A DNA stretch of 5,502 nucleotides from Pontiella desulfatans (lineage in GTDB: Bacteria > Verrucomicrobiota > Kiritimatiellia > Kiritimatiellales > Pontiellaceae). Positions 1 to 5,502 of the stretch are shown here, piece after piece. The translations under genes were made by a program, and so were the position numbers. Location of the stretch: the NCBI GenBank assembly GCA_029287275.1, contig JARFRL010000184.1, positions 1 to 5,502 on the forward strand, read 5' to 3'. Numbering within the stretch: position 1 is the first letter of the stretch; the number at the start of each line of letters is the position of its first letter. Under the pieces are notes generated by a model, which had not been told where the DNA came from, made no database searches, and was given only the letters and a program-made list of their open reading frames with translations.

Positions 1-836
1 TCGGTGTCGATGAGCGAGAAAACGCCGCGCTCGAGATCGGAGATCGCGAGGGTGTTGTTGATCAGCATGCGGTCGTCGAGCAGCTCGATCCGAGAGGTGA
101 AGACGTCGACGTCCAGCAGGCCAAGGGCCTCGTAGATCAGCTTCTCGCTCGCGGCGTTGGCGTTCTCTTCAATGGTTTCCTGAATGAGCGCGCCGAGCGG
201 CAGGTTGATGTCGAGAACCGGCGCGTCCGCGGGTTCCTGAACCTCTTCCTTCTTAAGCCGGACGATGCTTTGCTCGATCCATTCCTCGGAATACCCGAAA
301 ATAAAGGTGTTTCCAATGTGCGCCTGCCAGGAGGAGAGCTCGTCCGGCGTACCGGGGTTTTCGATGTGCTGAACGATCTCCACGTCTTGAAAGGAGCTCT
401 TCACGACCTCGAAGGGGTCCTCGCTCACGTCGCGGAGTTGTTCGTCGAGCTCGAGGCCGCGTTCGAAATCCTCCGCGGTCATGGTCGCGATGATGTAGAT
501 GCCGTCCGTTTTCATGTCGAACGCGAGCACGACTTCGCCTGTGAGCGTCTTGAGCTGCTCCATGACGACCTTGTCCTCGGCGTCGGTTTCGCCCTGAAAG
601 AAAACTTCCTGCCAGGTCTCTTGATCCGGGTTGCCCAGAAAATCCTGGAACTGTTGGTCCATCCAAAGCCGCCCGATCGAGGACTTCTTCAGCTTGGCCC
701 AGAACTCGACGGTGTTGGAAACGCGGAAATAGGTCTGGCCGTTCGGAGGAAGCAACTCGGCGCGTTGAAGCGCGAACGTGGCCGGCGCGAGGGCGACAAG
801 CAGGACGAGAACGATGGTTTTAAGGTAGCGCGACAT
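1..836 (-). CDS. Secreted DUF3352-like protein, partial (C-terminus beyond left edge)
   Basis: An open frame begins at an ATG (834-836) and stays open for 278 codons to the window edge, so the C-terminus is missing. The N-terminus is a signal peptide: basic Arg3/Lys6, a hydrophobic stretch at about residues 7-19 (TIVLVLLVALAPA) and likely cleavage near Ala22. The mature protein starts with an 'ELLPPNGQTYFRVSNTVEFW' segment followed by 'GRLWMDQQFQDFL' at about 55-67. This resembles the opening of DUF3352-type proteins ('LPADT..VRV.....W....SPLGRLW.D......FL'), a poorly understood family of exported proteins. The remainder is acidic, mixed alpha/beta and has no recognisable catalytic motif. The start overlaps the 3' end of the upstream protease gene by 17 bases. 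A purine-rich AAGAAGAG lies just before the ATG, inside that gene, so translation is probably coupled to it. Export is well supported, the family name is moderate, and the function is unknown. Confidence 0.8.
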   Translation of the reverse strand, partial: MSRYLKTIVLVLLVALAPATFALQRAELLPPNGQTYFRVSNTVEFWAKLKKSSIGRLWMDQQFQDFLGNPDQETWQEVFFQGETDAEDKVVMEQLKTLTGEVVLAFDMKTDGIYIIATMTAEDFERGLELDEQLRDVSEDPFEVVKSSFQDVEIVQHIENPGTPDELSSWQAHIGNTFIFGYSEEWIEQSIVRLKKEEVQEPADAPVLDINLPLGALIQETIEENANAASEKLIYEALGLLDVDVFTSRIELLDDRMLINNTLAISDLERGVFSLIDT

Positions 837-1767
837 GGGACTCTTCTTTCTGTTCGGATGAAAACTTTCCAGGCCGACGCGGCGCGTCGGGATAGACGAA
901 GCCCGACTCGGGATTGGTCGCGTCGTACGCGAACGCGTCGATGTGGTCGAGGATGTATTTGGGATGGCGGGCGGGGATCGCGAAATTGAGGCCTTCGAAC
1001 GAAGGATGGCCCATGTTGATGACGCCGATCACCTGGCCGCGCGCGTTGAAGAGCGGACCGCCGGAGTTGCCGGGGTTCACGGGTGCGTCGACCTGAAGGT
1101 ATAGAATGCCGCCGAAGTTGCGGTGGGTCTGGCTCAGCACGCCTTCGGTCACGGTGCGCTCGAGGCCGAGCGGATTGCCGATCGCGAAGATCGGCTCGCC
1201 GATGCCCAGGTCCTCTTCCGGCGCGAACACGACCGGCGTGATTTCCGTTTCGGCGTTCATGACCCGTAGGATGGCGATGTCGTGAAACGGCGCGGTCGCG
1301 ACGATCTCGACGTCTTTGTGGACGACGCGGCGCAGCACTTTGGCTTCTTGTAGAAACTGGGTGACGGAGATTTTCTTCTCGCCCGCGATCACGTGGAAGT
1401 TGGTGATCAGATAGCCCTGCTTGTTGACGAAGAAGCCGGAGCCCAAACCGCCCGCGGTTTTGACGAGCACGACGGAGGGCGCGTAGAGTTTCGCGGCCTC
1501 GGCGGTGGTGATCCGCTCGGGAACCATCACGGCGTAAAGGCTGTTGGTGTCGGTTGGAATGGTTCCCTCGACCGGCTCGTCCTTGTAGGTCGCGAGAATC
1601 TCGTCGCGGGGAATCCGCAACACATCGAATCCGAGGTCCAGCACCATGACGTCGTTCGCGTCTTTGATGACGGGGGCCTGAATTTTGGCGCCGCCTTTGA
1701 GAACGACGTCTTCCGCGAGCGCCACCGAGACGGCCGCCGCGAGCGATAAAAAGAGTACGGTTTTCAT
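820..1767 (-). CDS. Secreted trypsin-like (S1C/HtrA-type) serine protease without PDZ domain
   Basis: This 315-residue protein has a clear signal peptide (hydrophobic residues 4-18, likely cleavage after 'VALA', Ala18), placing it in the periplasm or outside the cell. Residues 20-60 form a small module ('VVLKGGAKI ... VLDLGFDVLRIPRDEI') that looks like a beta-rich, non-catalytic domain. A linker follows, then a trypsin-fold protease domain at about 90-275. The full triad is visible: His125 in 'LITNFHVI', Asp163 in 'HDIAILRV' and Ser235 in 'NPGNSGGPL'. 'AIGNPLGLERTVTEGVLSQ' (about 195-213) is the typical HtrA/DegP segment that precedes the serine. Unlike DegP or DegS there is no PDZ domain, because the protein ends about 40 residues after the protease fold. 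It is probably an envelope protein-processing or quality-control enzyme; the substrate is unknown. The ATG at 1765-1767 is chosen because it directly precedes the signal peptide. No strong Shine-Dalgarno sequence precedes it. The gene follows avtA by 55 bp, and its last 17 bases overlap the next gene. Confidence 0.9.
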   Translation of the reverse strand: MKTVLFLSLAAAVSVALAEDVVLKGGAKIQAPVIKDANDVMVLDLGFDVLRIPRDEILATYKDEPVEGTIPTDTNSLYAVMVPERITTAEAAKLYAPSVVLVKTAGGLGSGFFVNKQGYLITNFHVIAGEKKISVTQFLQEAKVLRRVVHKDVEIVATAPFHDIAILRVMNAETEITPVVFAPEEDLGIGEPIFAIGNPLGLERTVTEGVLSQTHRNFGGILYLQVDAPVNPGNSGGPLFNARGQVIGVINMGHPSFEGLNFAIPARHPKYILDHIDAFAYDATNPESGFVYPDAPRRPGKFSSEQKEESHVALP

Positions 1768-1822
1768 GGAATATCCAAACGTTGAAAAGTTGCCCGAGCT
1801 TAGCCCACGGTCAATACGTCTG

Positions 1823-3073
1823 TCACCCGTAAAGCCTTCGAACTTCGTCGGCGATGACCTTCACGCCCTCCGCGACGGCGTCGTCGTCCTGGGCGTACGT
1901 GACGCGGACGCACTCGAACTTATGTTGCCAATATTCGTTCTCCAGGCCTGGGAAGAAATAGTCGCCCGGCACCACGAGCGTGTTCCGCGCTTTGAGCCGT
2001 TCGTACAGCTCTTTGCTGGTGCAGGGCAGCTCTTGGAACCAAAGCCAGAGGAACAACGCGCCTTCGGGTTTGTGAATCTTGCACGGCACGTCGCCCAGCG
2101 CCGCGTCGAATTGCTCGAGCGCGCGTAACGCTTTGCGGTGATAGAAGGGTTGGATGATGTTCTGGCTGATTTCGATGATCTCGCCGGACTTCACCATATC
2201 GATCGCCAAGCGCGAGCCCGCGCCGCCCGGCGCCAGGTTCATCACGCCGTTGATGTCGCCGATCGCGGCCGCGATTTCCTCGCTCGCGATCACGATGCCG
2301 GTGCGCAGGTTGGGCAGGCCGAACTTTGATAGGCTCATGCAGACCACGGTGTTCTCGTTCCAAAGGGGCCGCGCCTCGGTGTAGATGATGTCGGGGAAGG
2401 GCGTGCCGTACGCGTTGTCGATGATGAACGGAATACCCTTGTCCTGGGCGATCGCGTCGAGATGCAGCATCTCCGCGTCGGTCAGCACGTTGCCGGTCGG
2501 ATTGGTGGGTCGCGACACGCAGATCGCGCCGATGTCGTCGCCGACCTCCAGCTCGTCGAAATTCACGTGGTATTTGAACAGCCGCCCGTCGAGCATTTCG
2601 ATGCTGGGGCGCCGCGCCGCGAAGAAGTCGTCCGTCAGGCCCGCGTCCGCGTAGCCGATGTATTCCGGCGTGAGGGGAAAGAGGATTTTCTTTTTCGATC
2701 CGTCGGGCATCTCGCCCGCGAACAGGTTGAACAGGCAGAAGAACGCGTTTTGGCTGCCGTTGGTCAGCGCGATGTTTTTGGCGGTGACGTCCCAGCCGAA
2801 GGTTTCGCGCAGCATCTCCGCCAGCGCGTCCATGAAAGCCTCGTTGCCGCGCGAGCCGTCGTAGTTCCCGATCATGGTTTCGAAGCCGCGGGGCTCCGCC
2901 AGAATCGCCTCCATGCGCCGCCGGAACCGGTCCTGCACGTCCGGAATATGCGCGGGGTTGCCACCGCCGAGCATCAGCATGTCGCCGCCCGCCATCGCGG
3001 ACCCGAGGTCGTCCATCAACTTCGTGATGCCCGCGCCACGCGTGAACTTTTCGCCAAATTTAGAGAGGTTCAT
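1823..3073 (-). CDS. avtA: Valine--pyruvate aminotransferase (alanine-forming), AvtA
   Basis: This is a PLP-dependent fold-type I aminotransferase that reversibly transfers the amino group between valine and pyruvate, giving alanine and 2-oxoisovalerate; it acts in the cytoplasm in Ala/Val metabolism. The 416-residue product follows E. coli AvtA (417 residues) almost end to end as I recall that sequence: 'FGEKFTR.AGI..LM.DL' at the start, 'MLGGGNPAHIPDVQD' (34-48), 'NYDG' (70-73), 'NIALTNGSQNAFF' (100-112), 'PEYIGYADAGL' (136-146), 'VSRPTNPTGNV' (186-196), 'IIDNAYGTPFP' (217-227, with PLP-binding Asp219 and Tyr222) and 'CMSLSKFGLPNLRTG' with Schiff-base Lys250. 'HKPEGALFLWLWF' and 'PGDYFFPGL' follow near the C-terminus. 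The ATG at 3071-3073 matches the family N-terminus. An upstream in-frame TTG at 3109 would add 12 residues unlike the family and overlap cmoB, so I reject it. The gene starts 16 bases after the cmoB stop, which suggests co-transcription. No clear Shine-Dalgarno sequence is visible. Confidence 0.95.
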   Translation of the reverse strand: MNLSKFGEKFTRGAGITKLMDDLGSAMAGGDMLMLGGGNPAHIPDVQDRFRRRMEAILAEPRGFETMIGNYDGSRGNEAFMDALAEMLRETFGWDVTAKNIALTNGSQNAFFCLFNLFAGEMPDGSKKKILFPLTPEYIGYADAGLTDDFFAARRPSIEMLDGRLFKYHVNFDELEVGDDIGAICVSRPTNPTGNVLTDAEMLHLDAIAQDKGIPFIIDNAYGTPFPDIIYTEARPLWNENTVVCMSLSKFGLPNLRTGIVIASEEIAAAIGDINGVMNLAPGGAGSRLAIDMVKSGEIIEISQNIIQPFYHRKALRALEQFDAALGDVPCKIHKPEGALFLWLWFQELPCTSKELYERLKARNTLVVPGDYFFPGLENEYWQHKFECVRVTYAQDDDAVAEGVKVIADEVRRLYG

Positions 3074-3089
3074 GCGGTGATTTGTATCA

Positions 3090-4043
3090 CTACTTCGAGG
3101 CGATAACAACCGCCCGTTTGGGCGCGGGGTGGCCTTCGACGGTTTTGGCGCGGTCCGCGGGGTCCAGATAGTCGGGCAGCGACTCGAAGGTCATCCAGTC
3201 GGTGGAGCGCTGCTCCTCGATGGAGGTGGTGGAAACATCGACCGTCCGAATGCTTTTCAGCCCGCAGCGCTTCATCCAGAGCTCGAGCGTCGCGACGGAG
3301 GGAATGAACCAGACGTTGCGCATTTTCGCGTAGCGGCCGCGCGGGATCAGCGAATAGCCCTCCGGTCCGTCCGCGACCAGCGTCTCGATCACGAGCTCGC
3401 CGCCGGGTTTCAAATATGATTTGAGATGCTCGATGTGCTCGATCGGCGATTTGCGGTGATACAGCACGCCCATGGAAAAGATGGTGTCGAACGCGTCGGG
3501 CGCCGCGGGGACGTCCTCGATGCCGAGCGGCAGCACCCAGGCCCGCGGGTCGCGCAGGAAGTTCTTCATCGCGAAAAACTGGCAGACGAACAGCGCGGAG
3601 GGGTCGACGCCGACGACGAGCTTCGCGCCTTCGCCGGCCATGCGCCAGCAGTGGTAGCCGTTGCCGCAGCCCACGTCGAGAACAACGCGGTCGTTCAGCG
3701 ATTGAAGATGCGGTCGAACGCGGTCCCATTTCCAGTCGGATCGCCATTCGGTGTCGATATGGATTCCGTGGATGTCGTACGGCCCCTTGCGCCACGGATG
3801 AAAGGTTTGGAGTGTTTCTTCGAGTCCCGGGAAGGATTCGCCCGTGGCGGCCACCGCGGTTTTCAAATCCACCGCGTTGTTTTCAATAGAGGGCAGTTCG
3901 GCGAGGCCCGCCTCCCATTGATGCAACAGGCCGTGGCGCTCCGGGCGCAGGCCATGCGCGACCAGCTCGGGCAACGGCTCGATCCACGCTTCCAATTCGG
4001 TTCCGCGCAGCCGTTCGTAGAGTTCTGAATAGTCTATTATCAT
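3090..4043 (-). CDS. cmoB: tRNA U34 carboxymethyltransferase CmoB
   Basis: CmoB transfers the carboxymethyl group of Cx-SAM to 5-hydroxyuridine at wobble position 34 of tRNA, giving uridine-5-oxyacetic acid (cmo5U), which broadens decoding of four-fold degenerate codon boxes. The 317-residue product aligns along its whole length with E. coli CmoB (323 residues, from memory). Landmarks are 'HGLLHQW' (37-43), 'PWRKGP' (83-88, with Lys86), 'IDTEWRSDWKWDR' (96-108), the SAM-binding motif 'LDVGCGNGYH' (122-131), 'FSMGVLYHR' (189-197, Tyr195), 'METLVADG'-like 'IETLVADG', 'MRNVWFIPS' and the C-terminal 'KTVEGHPAPKRAVVIA' (Arg310). Lys86, Tyr195 and Arg310 fall where the Cx-SAM carboxylate-binding residues of the E. 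coli enzyme are, so the enzyme should be active. I chose the ATG at 4041-4043; an in-frame GTG at 4079 would add 12 residues that lie within the upstream inverted repeat and do not match the family. The gene lies 100 bp downstream of cmoA and 16 bp before avtA. Confidence 0.96.
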   Translation of the reverse strand: MIIDYSELYERLRGTELEAWIEPLPELVAHGLRPERHGLLHQWEAGLAELPSIENNAVDLKTAVAATGESFPGLEETLQTFHPWRKGPYDIHGIHIDTEWRSDWKWDRVRPHLQSLNDRVVLDVGCGNGYHCWRMAGEGAKLVVGVDPSALFVCQFFAMKNFLRDPRAWVLPLGIEDVPAAPDAFDTIFSMGVLYHRKSPIEHIEHLKSYLKPGGELVIETLVADGPEGYSLIPRGRYAKMRNVWFIPSVATLELWMKRCGLKSIRTVDVSTTSIEEQRSTDWMTFESLPDYLDPADRAKTVEGHPAPKRAVVIASK

Positions 4044-4057
4044 ACGACCGTTAGTTA

Positions 4058-4136
4058 ACCACGAAGATGGGAAGAGCACGAAGAAAGAGGATCATGTTTT
4101 TCGCGGCGAACTTCGTGTTCTTCCACCCTTCGTGGT
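4058..4136. repeat. Large imperfect inverted repeat between cmoA and cmoB
   Basis: Two 26-base arms (4058-4083 and 4111-4136) are complementary at 22 positions and flank a 27-base centre. Both arms carry the words CCACGAAG at the outside and CACGAAG at the inside (CTTCGTG / CTTCGTGG on the other arm). The centre contains a further, smaller palindrome TTCGC-G-GCGAA (4100-4110). The element fills most of the 100-bp gap, ending 14 bases from the cmoB start and 7 bases from the cmoA stop. Its CCACGAAG/CACGAAG words look like a dispersed REP/MITE-type intergenic repeat that I recall from several bacterial genomes, but copy number cannot be judged here. In the cmoA-cmoB transcript it could fold into a long hairpin. 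It has no U-tract, so it is not a typical intrinsic terminator; it could instead protect the cmoA 3' end or alter cmoB expression. Confidence 0.75.
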
Positions 4137-4143
4137 GAAAGGC

Positions 4144-4869
4144 TCACTTCACCGCGAGCATGGACATGAAGTTGAAGCACTGGAACCAGACGTCGACGGA
4201 AGTGAAGCCGGCCGCGAGCAGGCGGTCGCGGTGCGCCGGAATGGTTTCGGGAATGAGCACGTTTTCGAGCGCGGAGCGTTTTTGGCTGATCTCGAGATCG
4301 GAATAGCCGTGCGCCCGTTTGAAGTCGTGGTGGATGTCCGCGAGCAGGCCGTCGAGATGCGCGTCCTCGAAAACCACTTTCTCGGAAAGGATCAGCACGC
4401 CGCCCGGCCGCATGCCCGCGGAGATTTTCTCCAGCAGCGCGGCGCGGTCCGCGGGCGGGATGAACTGCAGCGTGAAATTGAGCGTGACGACCGAGGCGTC
4501 CTCGATCTCCACGGCGCGAAGGTCGCTTTCGATGAATTTCACACCTTCACAGGTGTGAAACTCGCCGATCGTTTCCTCGCACCGCGCGATCATCGCGGCG
4601 GAGTTGTCGACCGCGATGATTTGACAGCCCTCGGCCTTGATCCCGCGGGCCATCGACCGCGTCGCCGCGCCGAGCGAGCAACCGAGGTCGTAGAGCTTGC
4701 TGCCGGGCTGGGCGTAGTGCTCGGTGAGCGTTTCGATCATGGTGATGATGGAGCGGTAGCCCGGCACCGAGCGCTCGATCATATCGGTGAAAACGTCGGC
4801 GACGTCGGCGTCGAAACGGAAATCCGCGATCTTCGCCATTGATTCGGTGTATATACGATCTTTTTCCAT
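4144..4869 (-). CDS. cmoA: Carboxy-S-adenosyl-L-methionine synthase CmoA
   Basis: CmoA converts SAM and prephenate to Cx-SAM (releasing phenylpyruvate), the unusual cofactor used by CmoB for tRNA wobble modification; it is cytoplasmic. The 241-residue product matches E. coli CmoA (247 residues, from memory) along its length: 'FDADVADVFTDMIERSVPGY' (19-38), SAM-binding motif 'YDLGCSLGAAT' (60-70), 'IIAVDNSAAMIARC' (84-97), 'LNFTLQFI' (130-137), 'LSEKVVFED' (161-169), 'HHDFKRAHGYSDLEISQKRS' (180-199) and 'WFQCFNF' (228-234). Arg198 in 'SQKRS' aligns with the arginine I recall as contacting the Cx-SAM carboxylate. The start is the ATG at 4867-4869; the N-terminus fits the family, though no Shine-Dalgarno sequence precedes it. 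It is the first gene of the leftward cluster. CmoB follows, but across a 100-bp gap with an inverted repeat rather than immediately. A perfect 10-bp hairpin (4537-4560) lies inside the coding sequence without altering the family length. Confidence 0.96.
   Translation of the reverse strand: MEKDRIYTESMAKIADFRFDADVADVFTDMIERSVPGYRSIITMIETLTEHYAQPGSKLYDLGCSLGAATRSMARGIKAEGCQIIAVDNSAAMIARCEETIGEFHTCEGVKFIESDLRAVEIEDASVVTLNFTLQFIPPADRAALLEKISAGMRPGGVLILSEKVVFEDAHLDGLLADIHHDFKRAHGYSDLEISQKRSALENVLIPETIPAHRDRLLAAGFTSVDVWFQCFNFMSMLAVK
4537..4560. repeat. Perfect 10-bp inverted repeat inside cmoA
   Basis: TTTCACACCT (4537-4546) and AGGTGTGAAA (4551-4560) are exact reverse complements around a 4-base loop TCAC. 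On the coding strand it encodes about residues 104-111 of CmoA ('FHTCEGVK'), a surface-variable stretch in the family. The protein length here is the same as in E. coli CmoA, so this is not an obvious insertion. It may be chance or an mRNA hairpin. Confidence 0.6.
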
Positions 4870-4873
4870 AGGC

Positions 4874-4899
4874 GGCGGAATCTAACGCGATTTTCCGCC
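4874..4899. repeat. 7-bp inverted repeat in the cmoA upstream region
   Basis: GGCGGAA (4874-4880) and TTCCGCC (4893-4899) are perfect reverse complements with a 12-base spacer, ending 5 bases from the cmoA start. It could be a leader hairpin or an operator in the divergent intergenic region 4870-4976. It is short and GC-rich, so it may be chance. I see no convincing sigma-70 promoter for cmoA in this region. Confidence 0.3.
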
Positions 4900-4921
4900 C
4901 CACGCATCAAAATTCCGCGGG

Positions 4922-4938
4922 TTGGATGGATTCGTGCT
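4922..4938 (+). promoter_or_regulatory. Candidate sigma-54-type (-24/-12) promoter for the rightward protease
   Basis: The sequence TTGGATGGATTCGTGCT contains GG (4924-4925) and GC (4936-4937) separated by exactly 10 bases, the invariant spacing of sigma-54 promoters (consensus TGGCACG-N4-TTGCW). The GTGCT half matches the -12 element well; the -24 half matches only at TTGG. A start about 12 bases after the GC would give a leader of roughly 28 bases before the ATG at 4977. An alternative is an AT-rich TAGTATAAA (4938-4946) acting as a sigma-70 -10 box, although I see no good -35 box for it. No activator binding site was identified. Confidence 0.3.
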
Positions 4939-4976
4939 AGTATAAAGCGCTATTTGTTTTGGATGTTTCACGGTTC

Positions 4977-5502
4977 ATGTGGTCAACCTATTTCAAGTTG
5001 ATGAGAAGAGCAGGCATACTCCTATTGATGTTGATCGCGCCGCGGGCGTTCCCGATCGCATTGAATGATTTGTCGACGGGCGAGCTTTCACCGACTAATT
5101 CCGGCTATTCCTTTAACTGGGATCACGCGCATGAATACAATGGCGCGTCGTCGGTCGCGGTGGATCATTACTGGATTCTCACCGCGGGCCACGTCGCCGT
5201 GAGCTCCGCGACGATCAGCGTGAACGGCGAGGTTTACACGCAGCAAGAATTCGTGAAGCACGCGCGGGCGGAGGATCCGAACGACAATCCAACGGCCGAT
5301 TTGGCGCTCGTTCGTTTCGACAAGCCCTTTCCGGGGTACTATCCGCTTCACGACGCGATTCCGCTGAACAGCGAGATCATGATCGTGGGCCATGGTTATC
5401 CGGGCGACGTCGTTAAAATCAAATTCAGGGGGTATTTCACCGAAGACCGAAGCGGCGCGCGCGTCAGGCGTTGGGGGACCAACAAGATCGATGGATCGTT
5501 GA
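4977..5502 (+). CDS. Secreted trypsin-like serine protease, partial (C-terminus beyond right edge)
   Basis: An open frame from the ATG at 4977 runs 175 codons to the window edge. An in-frame TAG at 4938 excludes an earlier start; a second ATG at 5001 (Met9) would give a more compact signal peptide and is possible. The N-terminus has basic residues (Lys7, Arg10, Arg11) followed by 'GILLLMLIAPRAF' (13-25), a signal peptide. The trypsin fold is recognised by 'GASSVAVDHYWILTAGHV' (56-73) with catalytic His72 and by 'ADLALVRFDKPF' (107-118) with catalytic Asp108. 'EIMIVGHGYPG' fits the central strand of the fold. The catalytic serine should lie past the edge. 'RVRRWGTNKIDG' near the visible end resembles a segment common in secreted trypsin-like proteins with PEP-CTERM-type sorting signals; whether such a tail exists cannot be seen. 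It differs in architecture from the protease at 820-1767. It is divergent from cmoA across 107 bp. No strong Shine-Dalgarno sequence is visible. The substrate is unknown. Confidence 0.85.
   Translation, partial: MWSTYFKLMRRAGILLLMLIAPRAFPIALNDLSTGELSPTNSGYSFNWDHAHEYNGASSVAVDHYWILTAGHVAVSSATISVNGEVYTQQEFVKHARAEDPNDNPTADLALVRFDKPFPGYYPLHDAIPLNSEIMIVGHGYPGDVVKIKFRGYFTEDRSGARVRRWGTNKIDGSL

Noticed and set aside
270..989. Plus-strand open frame of 239 codons
   Set aside because: It lies opposite the secreted DUF3352-like gene and the end of the protease gene. Its product is Arg-rich at the end with no domain, typical of antisense shadows in GC-rich DNA.
2462..3106. Plus-strand open frame of 214 codons
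   Set aside because: Antisense to avtA, which matches a known family over its full length; the His/Val/Arg-rich product has no recognisable motif.
3074..3109. Upstream TTG start for avtA adding 12 residues
   Set aside because: It would overlap the cmoB stop and add residues absent from the family; the ATG at 3073 matches the known N-terminus.
3070..3795. Minus-strand open frame of 241 codons in another frame of cmoB
   Set aside because: Arg-rich product of an alternative frame within a well-conserved gene.
3426..4028. Plus-strand open frame of 200 codons
   Set aside because: Antisense to cmoB; no domain and composition typical of a shadow frame.
4044..4079. Upstream GTG start for cmoB adding 12 residues
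   Set aside because: The extension lies partly in the inverted repeat and has no counterpart in CmoB proteins; the ATG at 4043 fits the family.
4058..4136. Inverted repeat read as an intrinsic terminator of cmoA
   Set aside because: No run of T follows the stem on the minus strand, the loop is 27 bases long, and the arms have mismatches.
4132..4842. Plus-strand open frame of 236 codons
   Set aside because: Antisense to almost all of cmoA; the acidic/Arg-rich product has no motif.
5088..5393. Minus-strand open frame of 101 codons
   Set aside because: Antisense to the rightward trypsin-like protease, which has a signal peptide and catalytic motifs.

Overview
The window is a densely coded, GC-rich bacterial segment with short intergenic gaps and no rRNA, tRNA, insertion sequence or CRISPR. 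Five genes run leftward (minus strand) from about 4869 to the left edge. One gene runs rightward from 4977 off the right edge. The taxon cannot be fixed from sequence alone. My best guess is a Gram-negative relative of the PVC superphylum (Kiritimatiellota/Lentisphaerota-like). The reasons are a DUF3352-like secreted protein, a secreted trypsin-like protease with an 'RWGTN' motif of the kind I associate with PEP-CTERM-bearing exported proteins, an N-terminal 'LKxG...VLxIPRDEI' module on a second protease, and several starts without a clear Shine-Dalgarno sequence. This placement is inference.

Layout in the leftward direction of transcription: cmoA (4144-4869) is followed by a 100-bp gap containing a large imperfect inverted repeat, then cmoB (3090-4043). 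Sixteen bases later comes avtA (1823-3073). After 55 bp comes a secreted HtrA/trypsin-like protease without a PDZ domain (820-1767). It overlaps by 17 bases the start of a secreted DUF3352-like protein that runs off the left edge (1-836). To the right, across a 107-bp divergent intergenic region, a different secreted trypsin-like protease starts at 4977 and is cut by the window end.

Functionally there are three blocks. CmoA makes carboxy-S-adenosyl-L-methionine (Cx-SAM) from SAM and prephenate, and CmoB uses it to carboxymethylate 5-hydroxyuridine at tRNA position 34, giving the cmo5U wobble base. AvtA is an alanine/valine-pyruvate aminotransferase whose tight spacing to cmoB suggests co-transcription but has no obvious biochemical link. 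The protease and DUF3352-like pair look translationally coupled and both carry signal peptides, so they probably act together in the cell envelope. I found no clear sign of a wholly new system. The most interesting signals are the intergenic inverted repeat, a possible sigma-54-type promoter (GG-N10-GC) ahead of the right-hand protease, and the coupled secreted pair.
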